Positions 22,923-35,965 of a stretch of 64,000 nt of DNA are shown here, piece by piece (the first letter of the stretch is position 1; each line of letters begins with the position of its first letter). This DNA comes from Deuterostichococcus epilithicus (taxonomy: Eukaryota; Chlorophyta; Trebouxiophyceae; Prasiolales; Stichococcaceae). The stretch lies in NCBI GenBank assembly GCA_033439295.1, contig JAVTLE010000019.1, forward strand, positions 186,001-250,000. Direction: 5' to 3'. Both the position numbers and the translations under genes were made by a program. The notes beneath the pieces were generated by a model. That model saw only the letters and a list, made by a program, of their open reading frames with translations. It was not told the origin of the DNA and ran no database searches.

Positions 22923-25900
22923 CTGCAGGCAACGAATACCCTCCGGTCAACATGCGCATCACACGGGTAAGTCCATGGTTTCGATTGCAGCAGCTGGGAC
23001 AGTCGCAGCGTCTGCGAAGCAGTCAGGGTGTGACCACCGCCGGCAGCTTGCAGGGTTCGTCATGCATTGCAGCATGAATATCGAGTGCCGGTCGCTGGTG
23101 GTTGTGCACTGAGGGCATCCCAGGACAACTTTGCAACTGACAAGCAGCTCCAGGGGTGCTGCTCTGGGGGCAGCCGACCGACCTGCAGCAGGAAGCCGAG
23201 GATGGTGAGGAAAACCAGCAGCCCGTCCGACTTGCACCGGGTGCACGTGAACGCGGTGTAGAAGCCCCAGCGCTTGTTGTCGTAGCCGCGGCCGCAGACG
23301 CCGCAGAGCGTGCCCTCGTAGCCCTCGGCGCACTGGGTGCGCTGGTAGGAGCTGCAGCGCAAACATGCGGGAAATGTCTGAGAGGCATCGCACTGATACA
23401 TCGGTGGCCTGAGCCTGCTGCCGGCGTCACTCATGCAGCTCCGTGCAAGCCACAGGCAAAGACAACATGCCGCGTGGCGAGGCACGTGGGCGCCTTGGCA
23501 AGGGAGCAAGCTGCAGCATCGTTTCCCAGGAGCTGTGCGCAACAGGTCGCTTTAGCTTCACAGCAGCACCCGCACACACTCGGAGATGGCGCAATCTGCA
23601 CCTGAAATCGGTCTCGTTGACGCCCCACAGGCGGCACGGTAGCTGCTGCTGCTTGGCCGTCAGCTGGTCATATGTTAGCGTTGTGTCGTCGTTCTCCGCA
23701 TACCAATTCACCTGGCACTGGGTCAGCGCCTCAGTCCGGTTGTTGTACCTGCAAAACCGCGACAACACGCTCCAGTCGCATTTGTGGCTGGGGTGGCATC
23801 GGTGCTAGTGAGCAGGCCTGGCACACAGCACCGGGGCCGGCTGCAGGCTCGTTTGTGACAAAAGCCGCAGCTGAGCCCCTGTGCAGGGACGGGGCTCTGG
23901 GTCGCAGTCGCGAGCTGCAAAGTGGAGAATGGTAGCAAGCGGCAGGAGCGCGGGAGCGGTGTAGAGCAGGAGTGCAGCAGTCCGCGCTATTCTCGAGTCC
24001 TGCACGCTGAAACTTCCTGAAAAGAAAAACGGAGAAACGCACCGGCAGGCGCTGCGACGGGGGCAGGGGTGCAGGTCCGTCGAGTTGGCCGCCGACTGCC
24101 AGAAGCCCGGCTGCGGCACCAGCGTTGCGCCGCCTGCAGCGCGCCCACACCCATTTCGGCTCAGCACACTTCTGCGTAATCATCATGCCGTGCCGCACCC
24201 ACGAAGTGGTTTCAGGCAGGCGCAGCGCAGCAGGGCATGAAAGCAGTTTACCTGAAGCTCTGCAGCTTCTGTGCTGCAGCACAGGCACTGAGGTTCATGA
24301 GCCCCTTCGGTCATCGGCTGCAGGCTGGAGAGTTTGAGCGCAGGATGACGGCTCTGTGTGAGAAGAGTGTTGCACACAACAGGCCAGCCAAAGGCGCACC
24401 GTAGCAGGAGGCTCCCTCGGGGCACGACTGGCATGGCACCCCCGAGTCGAAGGTGTAGGTGCCGACAGCGCATTCCACGCACAGGTCATCAGTCGCCACC
24501 TCGCCTGCGGCAGTATCACCGAAAGGTGGCGGACCAGGAAGGAGGGCAAGGTTAGATTTGGGGAAGGGACACCGCAGCAGGCGGTTCTGCAGCGTACCAC
24601 AGCAGCCGAGTCGAGCGGCTTGCTGTGCCGAGCCTCCGCCGCCCTTGGTCGCCCCCTTGCTGCCACAGCACATGTTGCAAGTGATGCCGCAAGGTGCCAG
24701 GGGGCTGCAAGGCTGATTCTGCGGCGCGCACCGGTGACGCATGGCTGGATGATGATGCTCATGTTGGCGGACGCCACGTCCCGACCGGTGACGTTGCCGG
24801 TTGCGACGCCGTTGGCGCCAGGCAGGAATGACAGTGTGTACGGGTTGGCCTGCACAGAAAGTGACCGCATCAGCTGCAGCACCTGATGCACGATGCATCC
24901 CCTGCAGCGTGGTCTCGACACACGAGGATGTAGAACCGCGAGGTTGGCGCTCACAGCACATGTATATTTAGGTGAAAATGCCTCATGATCACGGCACGCA
25001 AGTGCCCCACAAGTCTTGCTATGCAAAGCTGCCAGGAATGAGCCGTCACTCGGGGCCGTCATTCCCTGCAGCATGGGCAAACCCAGTTTGCACCGCTTCA
25101 TCACAGCTGTGTCCCTCCCAGACTGCTGTTCCAGTGCTGGTGTGTGCGACACACCTGCGTCGGCGCCCGGACGGTCAGGCCCGAAAACACCGCCGAGCCG
25201 TTGAATGCAGCCACGCGCGTCTGCCCGCCTGCCGTGAGGGTGCTGTTGCCACTCAGCACTGACACCACCAGGTCGGTGCCGATGCCCGAGCCTGCAGGTA
25301 CAAGGTGTCAGGTCGCACATTGCCGGCTGATCGACAGCCAATTGCTGTGCCGCAATGCGTGTGCAGCCGAAAGGCAGACTCGAGCCTCCTGCTTGTGGCC
25401 TCCTGCGCCCTCTGCCGCACAAACCCGTGGTGCAGGCGCTTACCCATCCCATTTGCAAGAGACGATGGCTGACCAGCATCCAGGCCGTGACTACAGAAGC
25501 GAGCAGGCCCCCTCTGGGGCGAACATCTCCACAGCTTGCACATGTGCAGGCACATCCACTGCGCCGGCTTGCTGGGAGCCCTCCAGCAGCGGGTCGCATG
25601 CAGGCGGCTGCCCGAGAGTGCCGCACCCGACACCCGCTGCCCCAAGTCATCGACGATGGAGACCGTCACCGGCAGCCGCTGGTTCGAGCGCTGGCGCGGC
25701 ACGAAGCCCGGCGACACCGTCAGGCTGCTAGGCCCTGTCGCCAGGTCAGCGCCGTACGCGCCGGCGGTGTTGTCCACGAATGACGACTTGCAGGCTGCGC
25801 TTGGCACACATGTACGACTTGACATGCGGGAAGGAACCGACATTGACAGGTTTGGCAGCTCCAACGAACGAGCCTGTGTAGGAGACCGTGCTGGCCGGGC

Positions 25901-28900
25901 CCGCCATCCCGGAGGCGCAGTAGCCAGCCCCTGGGCGGGAGGCCTGCACTCCAGAGCTGGTGGCTAGAGGCAACTTGCGAGAGCCCCCCGAGGCTCGGCA
26001 GGCTGAGCAGATCGTCAACCCAGCGCCCCTGGGCTCCCCAAATCCTTGTCTTGTCCCTATATCACATCTATTACATCTGCACTGCACCTGCAGGCAGACT
26101 GGGCGCCGTGAAAGCCGCCTGCGCCTGGCGCACGTCCGCAAACGTTGGCGAGGCCGCAGGCGCCACCGATGCGCAGTCCAACGTTACCGGCAGCGTCGCG
26201 CCGGACGATGACAGCGCCCCGCCGGCGTCGGCAGCAGCGTTTCGCGTGAAGGTGGTGCCGGCGATGACGGCAAAGGAGCAGTTGGCGACCGCCTGCAGGG
26301 CACGGAGCGGGATGAGTGAAAGTGAGCGACGCCGCTCGACGGCGGGCTTGATGCCTACTCAAGTGGATATGATTTGTGCCCACTGAAGAGGGTTCAATCT
26401 GGCATCTGCACTGCATGAGAATGCGGTCGAGACAGCCTCCCCCTCCCTCGCCCCCCTCCCCCCCAACCCCCACGCGCGTGCAGTTCTGCCTTGACACAGC
26501 ACCAGTGCTTTGATGCGGCTGCGTGCAGGGTGTCAAGGGTTACGACCGTGCTGCAGCAGAGCAGCGCTACTGAGGGCTGCGAAGAGCACCATGGCGTCGC
26601 AGGTGGAGGACATGAGCAGTCCGCCGCCGCTTCCTGCCGCCATGTTGCGCCGGAAGGTCGACAGCACCACTAGCAGCAGGCCATCGCCAGCCTGCAGCCC
26701 GCCGCCGCCGCCTGTGTCCCGCGAAATTCAGCTAGTCTATCGTTTGAAGTCCATGCGTGGGACTGTAAGAAAGCCCAGGGCGAAAGCAAAGCAGGACCGA
26801 GTCGATGCATCAATCGTGGGCTTGCTGTTGCTTCTTGCGCAAAGGCTGCCGCTGCCATGCAGCGCTGTGACACAACATCGCGCAGCTGCTTGCAGCTGGT
26901 GACGTGCTTTGATGACAGCACCCAGCTTCGTGGCGATACCCTTGACGTCCAGCAGAGGCACTCAGGCAGGCTCCCACCTCATTCAGGCNCAGGCAGACCC
27001 TCACGCACGGCCCCNAGCGAGCCAAAGAAACTAAATGATGATTGAAGATGATGATGCGCACCCTCGCCAAAGCCGCCGACAGCCGTATTCTGGCTGAAGC
27101 CCGACTCCAGCACTGCGGCACGGGAGGCAGGGGTGCCACCCAGGAAGACGCCGCCGCCGAAGCCGCCGGAGTTTTTGAAGAACGTGGTGCTCCGCAGCGT
27201 CACACGGTTGCAGGCGGCACACCTGCGAGCAGCACCGTTGGGGTCTGTCCGAGGATCGTAATGGTCGCACTTGTTTCTGCAGCGCTGGCTGCGGCTGCGA
27301 TCGCAATCTTAACGCGCATTTACATGTAGGCCTTTTCAGCTCTTGATGCGGTGCAAGCAGCCACGTAAGCGTAATAGCAGCAAGAAGGAGAGGCGCACGC
27401 AAGGCCGCCGCCGGCGCCCCCCGAGGCATTGTTGGCGGAGAAAGAACTGAACGTGGTGTTGAACACCGAGCAGCTGTCGCACTGTACGCCGCCGCCGCCC
27501 TGCGCCCCCACGTTGCTGGCGAACTCCGTGTGCGTCGCCACCACCTGGGCAATGCCAACGGTACCTCTCGCCCTCGCTTCAGACGTGATGCCCTTGCAAC
27601 CTCACACAGAATGGCAAAGGGTTCCGTTGGGCTACTCACAGCTAAAGCAAGGCTGGGGAAGCGGCAGCGCAGGCGATTGTGCCAGTTGTGGGTACTGACG
27701 CTGCACCACCCAGCACGCCGCAAGCACAGGAAGCGGCGCAGCGCTCTGCAGCCGCGACTGAGAGCATGCAGGAGCTGCAGATCAACAGTGCTTGTTCCCG
27801 GCACACCTGCGTCAGCTGGTCGGCGTGCAGCGCGCCGCCCTGGCTGGCGGTGTTGTTCCTGAAGTTGTCGGTGCGCAGCGTCAGCAGCAGCCCCGGCGAC
27901 GCTGAGGTGGCAACAGCGCCGCCCAGCTGCGCCGCCTGGTTGCCCTGCGCGAGCAGCGAGAGGCCGCCGCCCTCAGCTTGCGGACCAGACCGTGCGATGC
28001 GTCAGGTCGGTCAAAGAGGTTCGAGGGAAACGGAAAGCGAAACGGACTGCACTTCCCTGTGGCAAGCGCCAGTTTGCAGCTCGGGCCGCACTCGCAACAA
28101 TTCGAAGGCTGGCAAGTGACAGCCTAGGGTTGAGGGCACTGCAGGCACAGTCAGGCCACACTGCCGCATGGTTATTTCGGTCTGCCGGCTCGGCACCTGG
28201 AAGTCGGTCCTGGCGATGGTGGTCGTCGCGTTGGCTGCAAAGGCGGTGAGCGCCATAGCGCCGCCGTCCGTCTTGGCAGCGTTGCTGCCAAAGGCGCAGG
28301 CGGTCACATTGAAGGCGTCGGAGGCGCCCGCCACCGCGAGCGCGCCGCCCGCGCCCGTCGTCGCCACATTCTCATTCATTTCCACCTGTCGCACAGGAAG
28401 AATAGTTAAAGCATAGGGGAGCATGTTCGGTACCTTTGAGAGGACACATCCGGAATGTCAAGCCGCACACACGCGTTGCCAGGCCGCCATCCGGGGCCAG
28501 ACGGCGTGCACGCACTACCCCAGGCAGCAGAACTCTCCTCAGAACCCGAATTCCAGTTTCCACCGGTGCAGGTGTGTGCTGCAGGCAGCGGCAGTGCGGT
28601 CGGAAGTTTCTGAATATATATGCTGTAACTGAAGCAGCGCCTGCGGCAAAGGGCTGGCTCCTTGCACCTGCGAGAACGCAGGCGAGGTGCGGGAGTCCGC
28701 GGGGCAGCGGCAGGAGCCGCGCTCGCAGCTGCCCAGGCGGCCGTAGTCGCTGAGGTACACGGCGCCGCCGGTGCCGGCTGAGTTCCCGGCAAAGACGCTG
28801 GTCGCCAGCGCCGTGCCACAGGTCCCGATGGCCTGCACTTGGGTTATGGAGCTATCAGGCTCCTAGGTCACACGGCTGCCTCGTTGGCAGGTGAAACTGG

Positions 28901-31900
28901 GCGGTGGAAGGAACTGGGCGGTGGAATTGCTGAAACCGGCTGGAAGCAACGCGAGCTTATGCGGTGTCGGGGCCAGCTGCAGCCACGTCTCTGCGTGTTC
29001 TGTGGGCCACCGGGGATTTTCACGATCAGCAACAGCCTCAGCACACGGCAGCTAGTGATCTGTGGCGCCTGGTGCCTGAGGAGTCAGGATAGTGGGCATC
29101 CGGAGTCGCTGGATACCTATGCACACCTGAAGCGCGCCGCCCTGAGTTGTGGCGCTGTTGTTGCCGAACTGGCTATCGAAGAACTGCAGGTTGGCGCCGC
29201 CATTGGTGCTGGAAACCGCACCGCCGCCTGCACGAGTTGACGGCTGAGGCGGTTCAGCATGGCGGTCAGAGCTGCGAGCAGACGGCGATAGGTCGCCCTG
29301 CATTGAGGTGCAGCCGAGGCCCCCGCCGCCAGACTGGTCCAGGGGTGAAGCCTCGGTGACAAGGCAGCGCTGGCGGGCCACCACCGCAAGCTTGCACGGT
29401 CCGGCGTGGAAAAGAGACAAGTCCGGAGCCAAAGTACGCAGTAGGTGCCTGCGGGTGCAAAGCACTGGAGGGCAGCCATGATGGATGCGCCAAGCAGAAG
29501 GGGTGGAGGCTGCCTCCAGTCACGCACCCGTGGCTGCTGTGTTGTTGGTGAAGACGGTGCCGTTGATTTGAACGTTGAGCACCTCGTCCAGTTCCACCGC
29601 GCCACCGCTGACTGGGCAGAAACCCAAATGGTTCCTTAGCAAGCGTCTTGCTGTTGGCACATGCAGCCGCAACGATCACTCGCACGCATCCCAGGCAGCA
29701 CACGGACGGAGTCGGGACTTCACACATGCACCGTGTCCAGTCCGGCACAGGGCCAGCAGGTCTTCAGGCAGGCTGCTGAACTTTGCAGCCGGAACATCAC
29801 TCTGACAGTGGCACATCATATGCGGCGCACCTGCAGCCTTGTTGCGGTCAAAGCCGGTGTCCACGACGAGCACTGAGTAGTTGACGTTGCTAGCAAAAAA
29901 CGCGCCGCCGCTGCCGGCCGCGGTGTTCAGGTCGAACTCGCTGCTGGACACCACCGCATTTGTGAGCCTGCGCGCAGGTACAGTACATCTCGACGTCAGA
30001 ACACGGCAAAGTGCTTCCGAAGCGGCGTACAGGCTGAATTAGACCTGCATGCAGCACTGAACCAAAGCCCCAGGGCCATTCCTGCTGCCCTAGCGCTGAA
30101 TACATGCTGGGTCGTTCGAGCAAACGTGAGAGGCTAGGTTCCCACCCCAGCGCCGCCATGGCGCCTCCAGACTGGCCGGCGCTGTTGTTGCGGAAAAGGC
30201 ATCCGTCAACTTGACTGAAGCTGGCTGTTGCCAGTGCAAGCGCGCCGCCCGTCGCGCCGCCAGCAGCGTTGCCCAGAAGCGCCTGTCAATGGCGGCGCAT
30301 TTGGAGCAAGTTCAAATGGCAAATCAGAGCGCAGTTGTCACAAGTGCAACCTCTGCTCATGAATGCTGCGAGCAGAAAGGTCACAGTTGAATATAGTATT
30401 TCTCAGTGCAAGTGGCAGAATGATGCCTCAAGCTGTCTGGAGTTCAAACAGGTGGACGCCGCAAATGCAACAGGTCAGGAGGCGCACCTGGTTGTTGGTG
30501 AAATTGCAGCCACCAATATTCAATTCGGTGAAGCTTGCAGCATACACAGCGCCGCCGCTCCCTGCGCGTCCGAGGGGGAGACAGGCACCGTGAGCAGCGA
30601 GTATGCGACACTGGTGTGTAGCGATGCTGCAGCGAGGGCGAGCTCAAGACGCCACGGAGCGTCCACTCAACTCACAGTAAGCGGAGCAAGGGGCTTTCCC
30701 AAGCACGCACCGCCGCTGACGGAGTTGCCCGCAAATGACAACTCGGTGAAGTTGGCAGTGCCGAAGCTGGCGGCACCGACAGCACCACCTCTTTGATCCG
30801 CCTGATTGCCCCGGAAAATGCTCCGTACAAGACTGACGTCCGTCGGCTGGTCCTGCAGGCACCGGAAACAAAGCTCGAGCTGATCGGCACGCACAACCGG
30901 CTCACATCAGCAGGAGCCAGCGGCACCGCACAACAAGAATGGTGCAGCGCTGCAGCAATCTGTCACAGGTGACAAGCTTGCATGCAGCGCCCAGAACGAA
31001 AGCATGAAGGGGCCTCAGGATCAGGGACAGCTGCGCACATAGTCGAGCGCGCCGCTGCTGAGGGCGTAGTTGCGCAGGAATGTGCAGTTGCGGGTGGTCA
31101 CAAGCCTCGTCGAGAACACGCTCATCCCGCCGCCGCTGGCGCCGCTCTGGTTCTCGGTGAACCTGCGCATGGAGACATTGAGCGCTTACAGAGATGCGTA
31201 CATTTTCTACTGCAGCTTCGACTCTTGACCAGCCAATCAACCGACGCCCTGAGGTCCAGTCAATGGACACAGAAGCGCCGCTGAGGGTCTTCAGGTGAGG
31301 TTCTCGCCCTACGATGCAAGTCCGAAGTCGGGTAACCTGGCGACCTGGTCCGGTTGCTCTGCAACAGCACCATGTAACTCGCCTGGAGTCGGCCACAGTG
31401 GCGCGTGTGTTGGCAAGCCCCAGGATGTAGACGCCACCGCCAAAGGAGGTGGCAGAGTTCTGGGTGTACTCGTTGCCAGACGCCAACGCGGCATTGAGCT
31501 GATACAGGACAAGGGCGCCGCCGGCGCCGGAAGCGTCCGTAGCCTGTCCGTTAGCAACCATGTGATCATCCAGCAGCCTGCTGCATGTGCTAGTTCAACA
31601 CCTTCTTTCAAGCTCACGATATTTCCGCCCATGTATGGCAGGACTGCACCTACCATCTTCCAGCAATTCAACAGTTGGCTGCCTTGCTGACACGCCATCA
31701 AACCGCCACTTCCATACTCCATCTCCGCAAGCCAGTGCCCAAGTCTGCTCACTTGATTGCCCAGAAACACGTTGCCAGTGACAGTTGCATTGTTGCCGCC
31801 AGCCTCTCCGGCGCCGACGACTGCCAGGCCGCCACCCGCGTTGCCCGCGCTGTTGCCCTCGAACACATTGCCCTCAACCAGCAGGTTGTTGGGCGACTGC

Positions 31901-34697
31901 AGCAGCAGCGCCAGAGGAAACTTTCGGGGCAGAATTGGGTTTGGGGCATGGCATCGAGCAAGGCTAGGCACCGCTGCTGCACGCTTGCGAGCAGCAGGTC
32001 ACGGACGATTGCAGCGTCAAACAAGGCATTGCTCTTCAGCCCCTCAGGTCATAGCAACGGCATGCATGCGCCGTGTGCTCGTCAGCCACGGGACATGCTG
32101 ATGAACGCACTGTGCAATCCTGGTGCGCGCAGAGGCGTGGCCTCTGGTCAGATATCTGCTCTGGTCAGATTTCTGCTCACGTTGGCCAGGAGGCCGCCAC
32201 CGTTGGCCTGCGGCGCGTTGTTCGCCGTGAAGTTGCAGCCGCGCACTGTGCACGACTCGCCGCAGCTCAGCTGCAGCGTCGCGCCGCCGCCGCCGCCGCC
32301 ACTGCCCGAGTTGCTGGCCGACGCGAGGCCCACAGTAGCTGCATCCGGAGGCATCCCCAACGGCAGTGAGCTTGTAAGATGAAACAGGCGGAATCGAGGG
32401 TGTAATCAGGTGCACAGCGGCCAGCAGCACAGCGGCCTGCACGACGGCAGCGCAGGAGCGCTGTCTGCAACATGGCGCGCTCCCGGCAGCGCACCTGTGT
32501 TGGACAGGAAGGTCGAGTCCTCGATGAGCACCCTGTCGCAGCCCTGGTGCAGCAGCGCTCCATTGTTGGCGCCTGCAGCGCATGGAGGAGCCGGACCGCT
32601 GCAGCTCTGCCTTTGGGTGCCAGACCCCGGTGTTTGCACCATGCAGGCGATGCCTGCCTCGGCAGCGGCTTGCTCGAGAGGACAATCACCCTGCCGCACC
32701 ACGGCGAGAGCATCATCTGATGCATGCAGCTGCGTGAGCCTGCGTGTGCGGCGCACCTCGGTTGCGGCTGAAGGTGCATCCAGTCACCGTAGTGTCAGCG
32801 ATGGCGTTCTGCTCCAGGGCCGCCACGAACCCGTACTGCGCCTCATTTCCGGTGAAAGTGCAATTGCGGATGAGGGACGTGCGGCCATTGTTCTGCGCCA
32901 TGGCGCCGGCATCGCCCGCGCTGCGGCCGCCGACGAACCTGCGGCCGGATCGTGAAGGTCGGCCCGTCAGCACAGCGCAGGCTGCTGTACAGCTTGAGCG
33001 CCACGCCCTCATGTCGCGACGGAGGCCAGCCGCACCCTGTGCAGCGATGCATGCTCCTGCCGTGCGCCTGTTGGACCGGCGCGGACCGATGACACGTGAT
33101 TGACTGTCGCATGAGGTGTACCTGCTGTTTGTAAAGGTTGCATTGGGGATGAGCTCCTGGAAGATGCCGGCGCCGCCGACGACGGAAAACTCAGCACAGA
33201 TGCCGCCGCCTGCACAACCAATGTGCATTGTGTAATGTGCCAAAGGCGGACAAACCAATTGCAGGCTGGCTTTGATGCAGAAAACCCTGGCAATGTGCGG
33301 TTGCATGCAATGTGAGCCGCCTGATGTGCAGGAGACAGGGGGCCCTGCCTGCTGTCGCCAGGCTCTGAGCAGTGCTGCCGTCTCTGAAGGTGGTGCCGTC
33401 CACAGTGACACTGCGCACGCTCTTGGCATAAATTGAGCCGCCTTTGCAGCCTGCATGGTCGAACAGGATGTCAGGACCTTTCGGAGGCGATGCAGACCTC
33501 TGCAGTGTCATTGTTGCGGCACAGGCGCAGCTCACGGCCTCTGCAGCGAAGTGCAGGCCGCAGCCTCGGACCTGCGGCATTTCCGGTGAACGTACAGGCC
33601 CGGATGTTCAGGCCCGCTGATCCTGAACCCTGGTGGCTGACCGCGCCGCCCAGCACCTCAGCCGTGTTGTTTTCAAACCTGCGAGCAGCAACCGCATGCC
33701 TGGTTGAACGCAGGGCCGTTGCTCCAACCTCTTCATCAGCAGCCGTCCTAGAAGGCAAAGCTCCGACCCAGCCAGGCCAAATGTGCACCAGGAATTTGAC
33801 CATTGAACTAGAGGCGCCCGCACACCTCGAGCCCGAGATGCTGAGCGCGCTCTTCGTGGCGCTGATGGCGCCTCCCTGATAGTCTGCATAGTTGTTAAGG
33901 AAGCTGCTGCCGATCACAGTCAGGCTGGTATCGGACGCCTGCAGCACCGCCGAGCCGTTGCCCGCCGCGCTGCAGTCCGTGAAGTTGCTGTCCTGAAACG
34001 TGAGGCTGCCGCCGCTGACGCTGAGCACCGAGCCGGCGCGGCCGCCATCGAGGTTCGCAAAGGCGGACTCGCTGATCACCAGGCTGCTGTCGGCGACGGT
34101 CAGCAGGGCTGTTGCGTCAGCATTGACCGCTGCCGTCACGCCTGCGCAGGGTGACGGCACCCGTCAGTGCGTCAGTGTGCAGCACGGCACTTCAGGCAAT
34201 GGCAACGCTGCGGCTGCGCTCTTCACAAGCAGTTGCCTTGCACCGGCATTTGACAGCATTGCGCCCCAGCGAAGCAGTCTGAAGTCCGTTTCGCAGTCCG
34301 GGTTTACACCTCGGCAACGCCTCTAGTTGCCTTCTATGATCCGTTGACGGCGAGCATTTGGGATTCGCTGGTGCGTAGCAACGCAGCAGACAGCAGGCAG
34401 GCGCGGACAGGAAGCCCCCCGCCGGCACATCCTTTCGCAGCTGCACGCGCCCATTCCTCGTGACAGCGCACCCGTGAAGTCGGCCAGGAACGGTTGCAGC
34501 GCCGGCGCTACCGTCAGTTGCAGCACTGCTCCGGAGCACGCGATGCTTGCACGCCCTGCGCCGCCCGATGCGCTGCTTCGAGTTGCGAGGGAAAGGCCAC
34601 GCAAGCTGATTTTGCAGGTGGTGTCCTGCGCTGCAGCGCGATTTCCCAGCAACGCCGCGAGCACTGCAAGAAGCAGCACTACCGGCATGCGAACCAT
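17729..34697 (-). CDS. Giant surface protein: Pmp-like beta-helix repeats, Cys-rich/EGF-like region, multi-pass membrane C-terminus
   Basis: About 47 exons over 17 kb encode roughly 2,050-2,100 residues. Exon 1 (34697..34472) gives a signal peptide (MVRMPVVLLLAVLAALLG..AAAQ). Exons down to about 26130 encode tandem repeats of the types 'GGA/GGG + hydrophobic' and 'F..N.A', the Pmp/parallel beta-helix signature. Then come a beta-sandwich-like segment, Cys-rich modules and a membrane region ending in a basic tail ERKNA-like terminus (FEKNA). Most exon boundaries were fixed by phase. Unresolved are the exon near 29295-29395 and the joins around 20.2-21.1 kb. The architecture matches large predicted surface proteins of green algae whose role is unknown; adhesion, cell-wall or sensing functions are guesses. 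It diverges from a secreted fibro-slime/LysM gene. Three introns use GC donors. Confidence 0.85.
22625..22644 (-). other. 20-base micro-exon of the giant gene
   Basis: The 20 bases between CACAG and GTGAGT encode VLVIYL plus two bases of a Gln codon. It bridges phase 0 (exon ending at 22830) to phase 2 (exon starting at 22469), which cannot be joined directly, and yields ..FIK-VLVIYLQ-YNLIAS.. Confidence 0.75.
23183..24504 (-). other. Cysteine-rich and EGF-like region of the giant gene
   Basis: Exons 24504..24400, 24133..24043, 23748..23602 and 23351..23183. The first reads LCVECAVGTYTFDSGVPCQS with CPEGASCYG, the GCC2/GCC3 (ephrin-receptor-like) pattern. The last reads CAEGYEGTLCGVCGRGYDNK, an EGF-like knot, then CTRCKSDGLLVFLTILGFLL, the start of the first membrane helix. 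Confidence 0.75.
24732..25943 (-). other. Beta-sandwich-like segment of the giant gene
   Basis: Exons 25943..25866, 25786..25627, 25291..25155 and 24849..24732. The stretch AGAYGADLATGPSSLTV is followed by LPVTVSIVDDLGQRVSG, GTDLVVSVLSGNSTLTAGG and FSGLTVRAPTQ. This alternation of strands and small loops looks like an Ig/filamin-like or 'big' domain between the helix and the Cys-rich part. The acceptor of 25786 (AAG) is uncertain. Confidence 0.55.
26134..34141 (-). other. Beta-helix (Pmp-type) repeat block of the giant gene
   Basis: Resolved exons: 34141..33826, 33678..33572, 33450..33349, 33209..33122, 32938..32757, 32572..32495, 32338..32181, 31896..31753, 31543..31383, 31162..31039, 30852..30711, 30561..30488, 30282..30146, 29967..29831, 29611..29528, 29227..29127, 28832..28668, 28385..28197, 27971..27807, 27544..27399, 27222..27062, 26711..26590 and 26292..26134. 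Nearly every exon carries one repeat such as FENNTAEVLGGAV, FEGNSAGNAGGGLAV, YTQNSATSFGGGVYI, FTNNQ or FSQNTAVGGFG. One-exon-one-repeat with recurring phase 0 and 1 introns suggests growth by exon duplication. Such repeats build a right-handed beta-helix in chlamydial Pmp proteins and related eukaryotic proteins. Confidence 0.85.
26989..27015. other. Ambiguous bases inside a giant-gene intron
   Basis: Single n at 26989 and at 27015, between the exons ending at 27062 and starting at 26711. They do not touch coding sequence in my model. Confidence 0.9.
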
Positions 34698-35965
34698 TGC
34701 TGAGCGCCAGACAGCATTGACCCGCGCCGCTCGGCGACGAGACCCAACTTGCCGACTATTGCAGGGTGCGCGAGTAGTACCTTGCCAAGTGGCAGACGGC
34801 GTCATGCACGTGGCCTGGCGAATCATGCTGAGCTGTCCATCATCAAGAGAGACTCTCGTGGCATGGAAGGTTGGACTCTGCGCTGCCAGGCGCTCGCCGA
34901 GTTGTCGACGCAGCGCGGCCGGCCAACCGCGACATACACCGGTTGATGCGCCACGGCGGGCGATTGACGTCAGACGCGTGGCGGACGGCACTCTCGCACC
35001 GTACGGTAGACTGTAGGCGCCGCTTGCGCTTCTCTGAGAGCGAGGCCAGGTTCTCAGACCGTGGCGGACCTTGCACTGTGCTGCTGGCTCTTGGAGTGGT
35101 GGTGTGGCAGCGTGTTGCGCCCCGTGTCCGTCTGACGCGCTCGCTACAGGTTTGTAATCGGTTCGTGACACCAGGTCGAAATTGCTCACAATTGCTCACC
35201 AAACGGCGGCAGCAGCACTTACTCAAGGCACAGCTGCTGCCATCTGAGCTTCGATTGGTCTCAGCCGAGGAACTCAGCGTCCTGTTCAGGAGTTCACGTC
35301 TGTTTAGTGCACTTCGAAGCCTGCTTACGCTGTAGAAGCTTGCAGCAGACACGCCCGCTTCTTTATCATGATGGACGACCATGGACTTGTTATACGACGC
35401 TGGGCAGCCGGTGACCTGTCGGCACCACAGGGCCGCCGGTTGCAGGAATGCGGCAGCGCAACGCCAGTAACGCAGCACCCACCTTCTGCGCGCAGGTCCG
35501 GCAAGCCTTGGACGTGTCACACGTCACGTACGCGGGGAGCAGTCAGGCTCTTCGAGTGTCAGCGTGTCTGACGAGAGCCTCCCTCGGTGGCGGCGGCGGC
35601 TGCGGCGGCAGCGCCAACGCTTGAGCAGGGTGCAGCTTTCTGGCGGCGGCGGCGGCGGTGACTGGCTGCAGCACGCACGCCCTGCTGCAAGGACCGACAG
35701 CTGAAGCCTCCTGCAGCTCGCTGCTTCGATCAGTCACGGGGGCCGCTGCACACTTCAAACCAGCAATGATATTCTGCGCAGCAAGCGCCTCTCGCTTGTG
35801 ATGCCGCCCGCTCCCAGCATGCGGCACCCGCATCTCCTTAGGTGCGACACACGTCTGGCTGCGGCTGTGCCGCGGTTGGACTGATTGCAAGCTCCAAAAG
35901 GAGTTTATTGCACTGCGGCACGAAGGTATGGACCTCGTTGGCATGTCACACCGCGGATCTGTGAT
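34698..35965. promoter_or_regulatory. 1.27 kb divergent promoter region between two secreted-protein genes
   Basis: Separates the signal-peptide start codons of the giant surface protein (-) and the fibro-slime/LysM protein (+). No supported exon was seen. A shared regulatory region is plausible but unproven. Confidence 0.45.

Noticed and set aside
24295-25650. 451-codon minus-strand open frame
   Set aside because: It runs through several introns of the giant gene in a frame different from the splice-supported exons. Its composition is typical of chance frames in GC-rich DNA.
33471-34160. Giant-gene exon 2 as a separate 229-codon gene
   Set aside because: It has no start context, its frame joins exon 1 (signal peptide) in phase 1 through a good acceptor, and it continues the same beta-helix repeat series.
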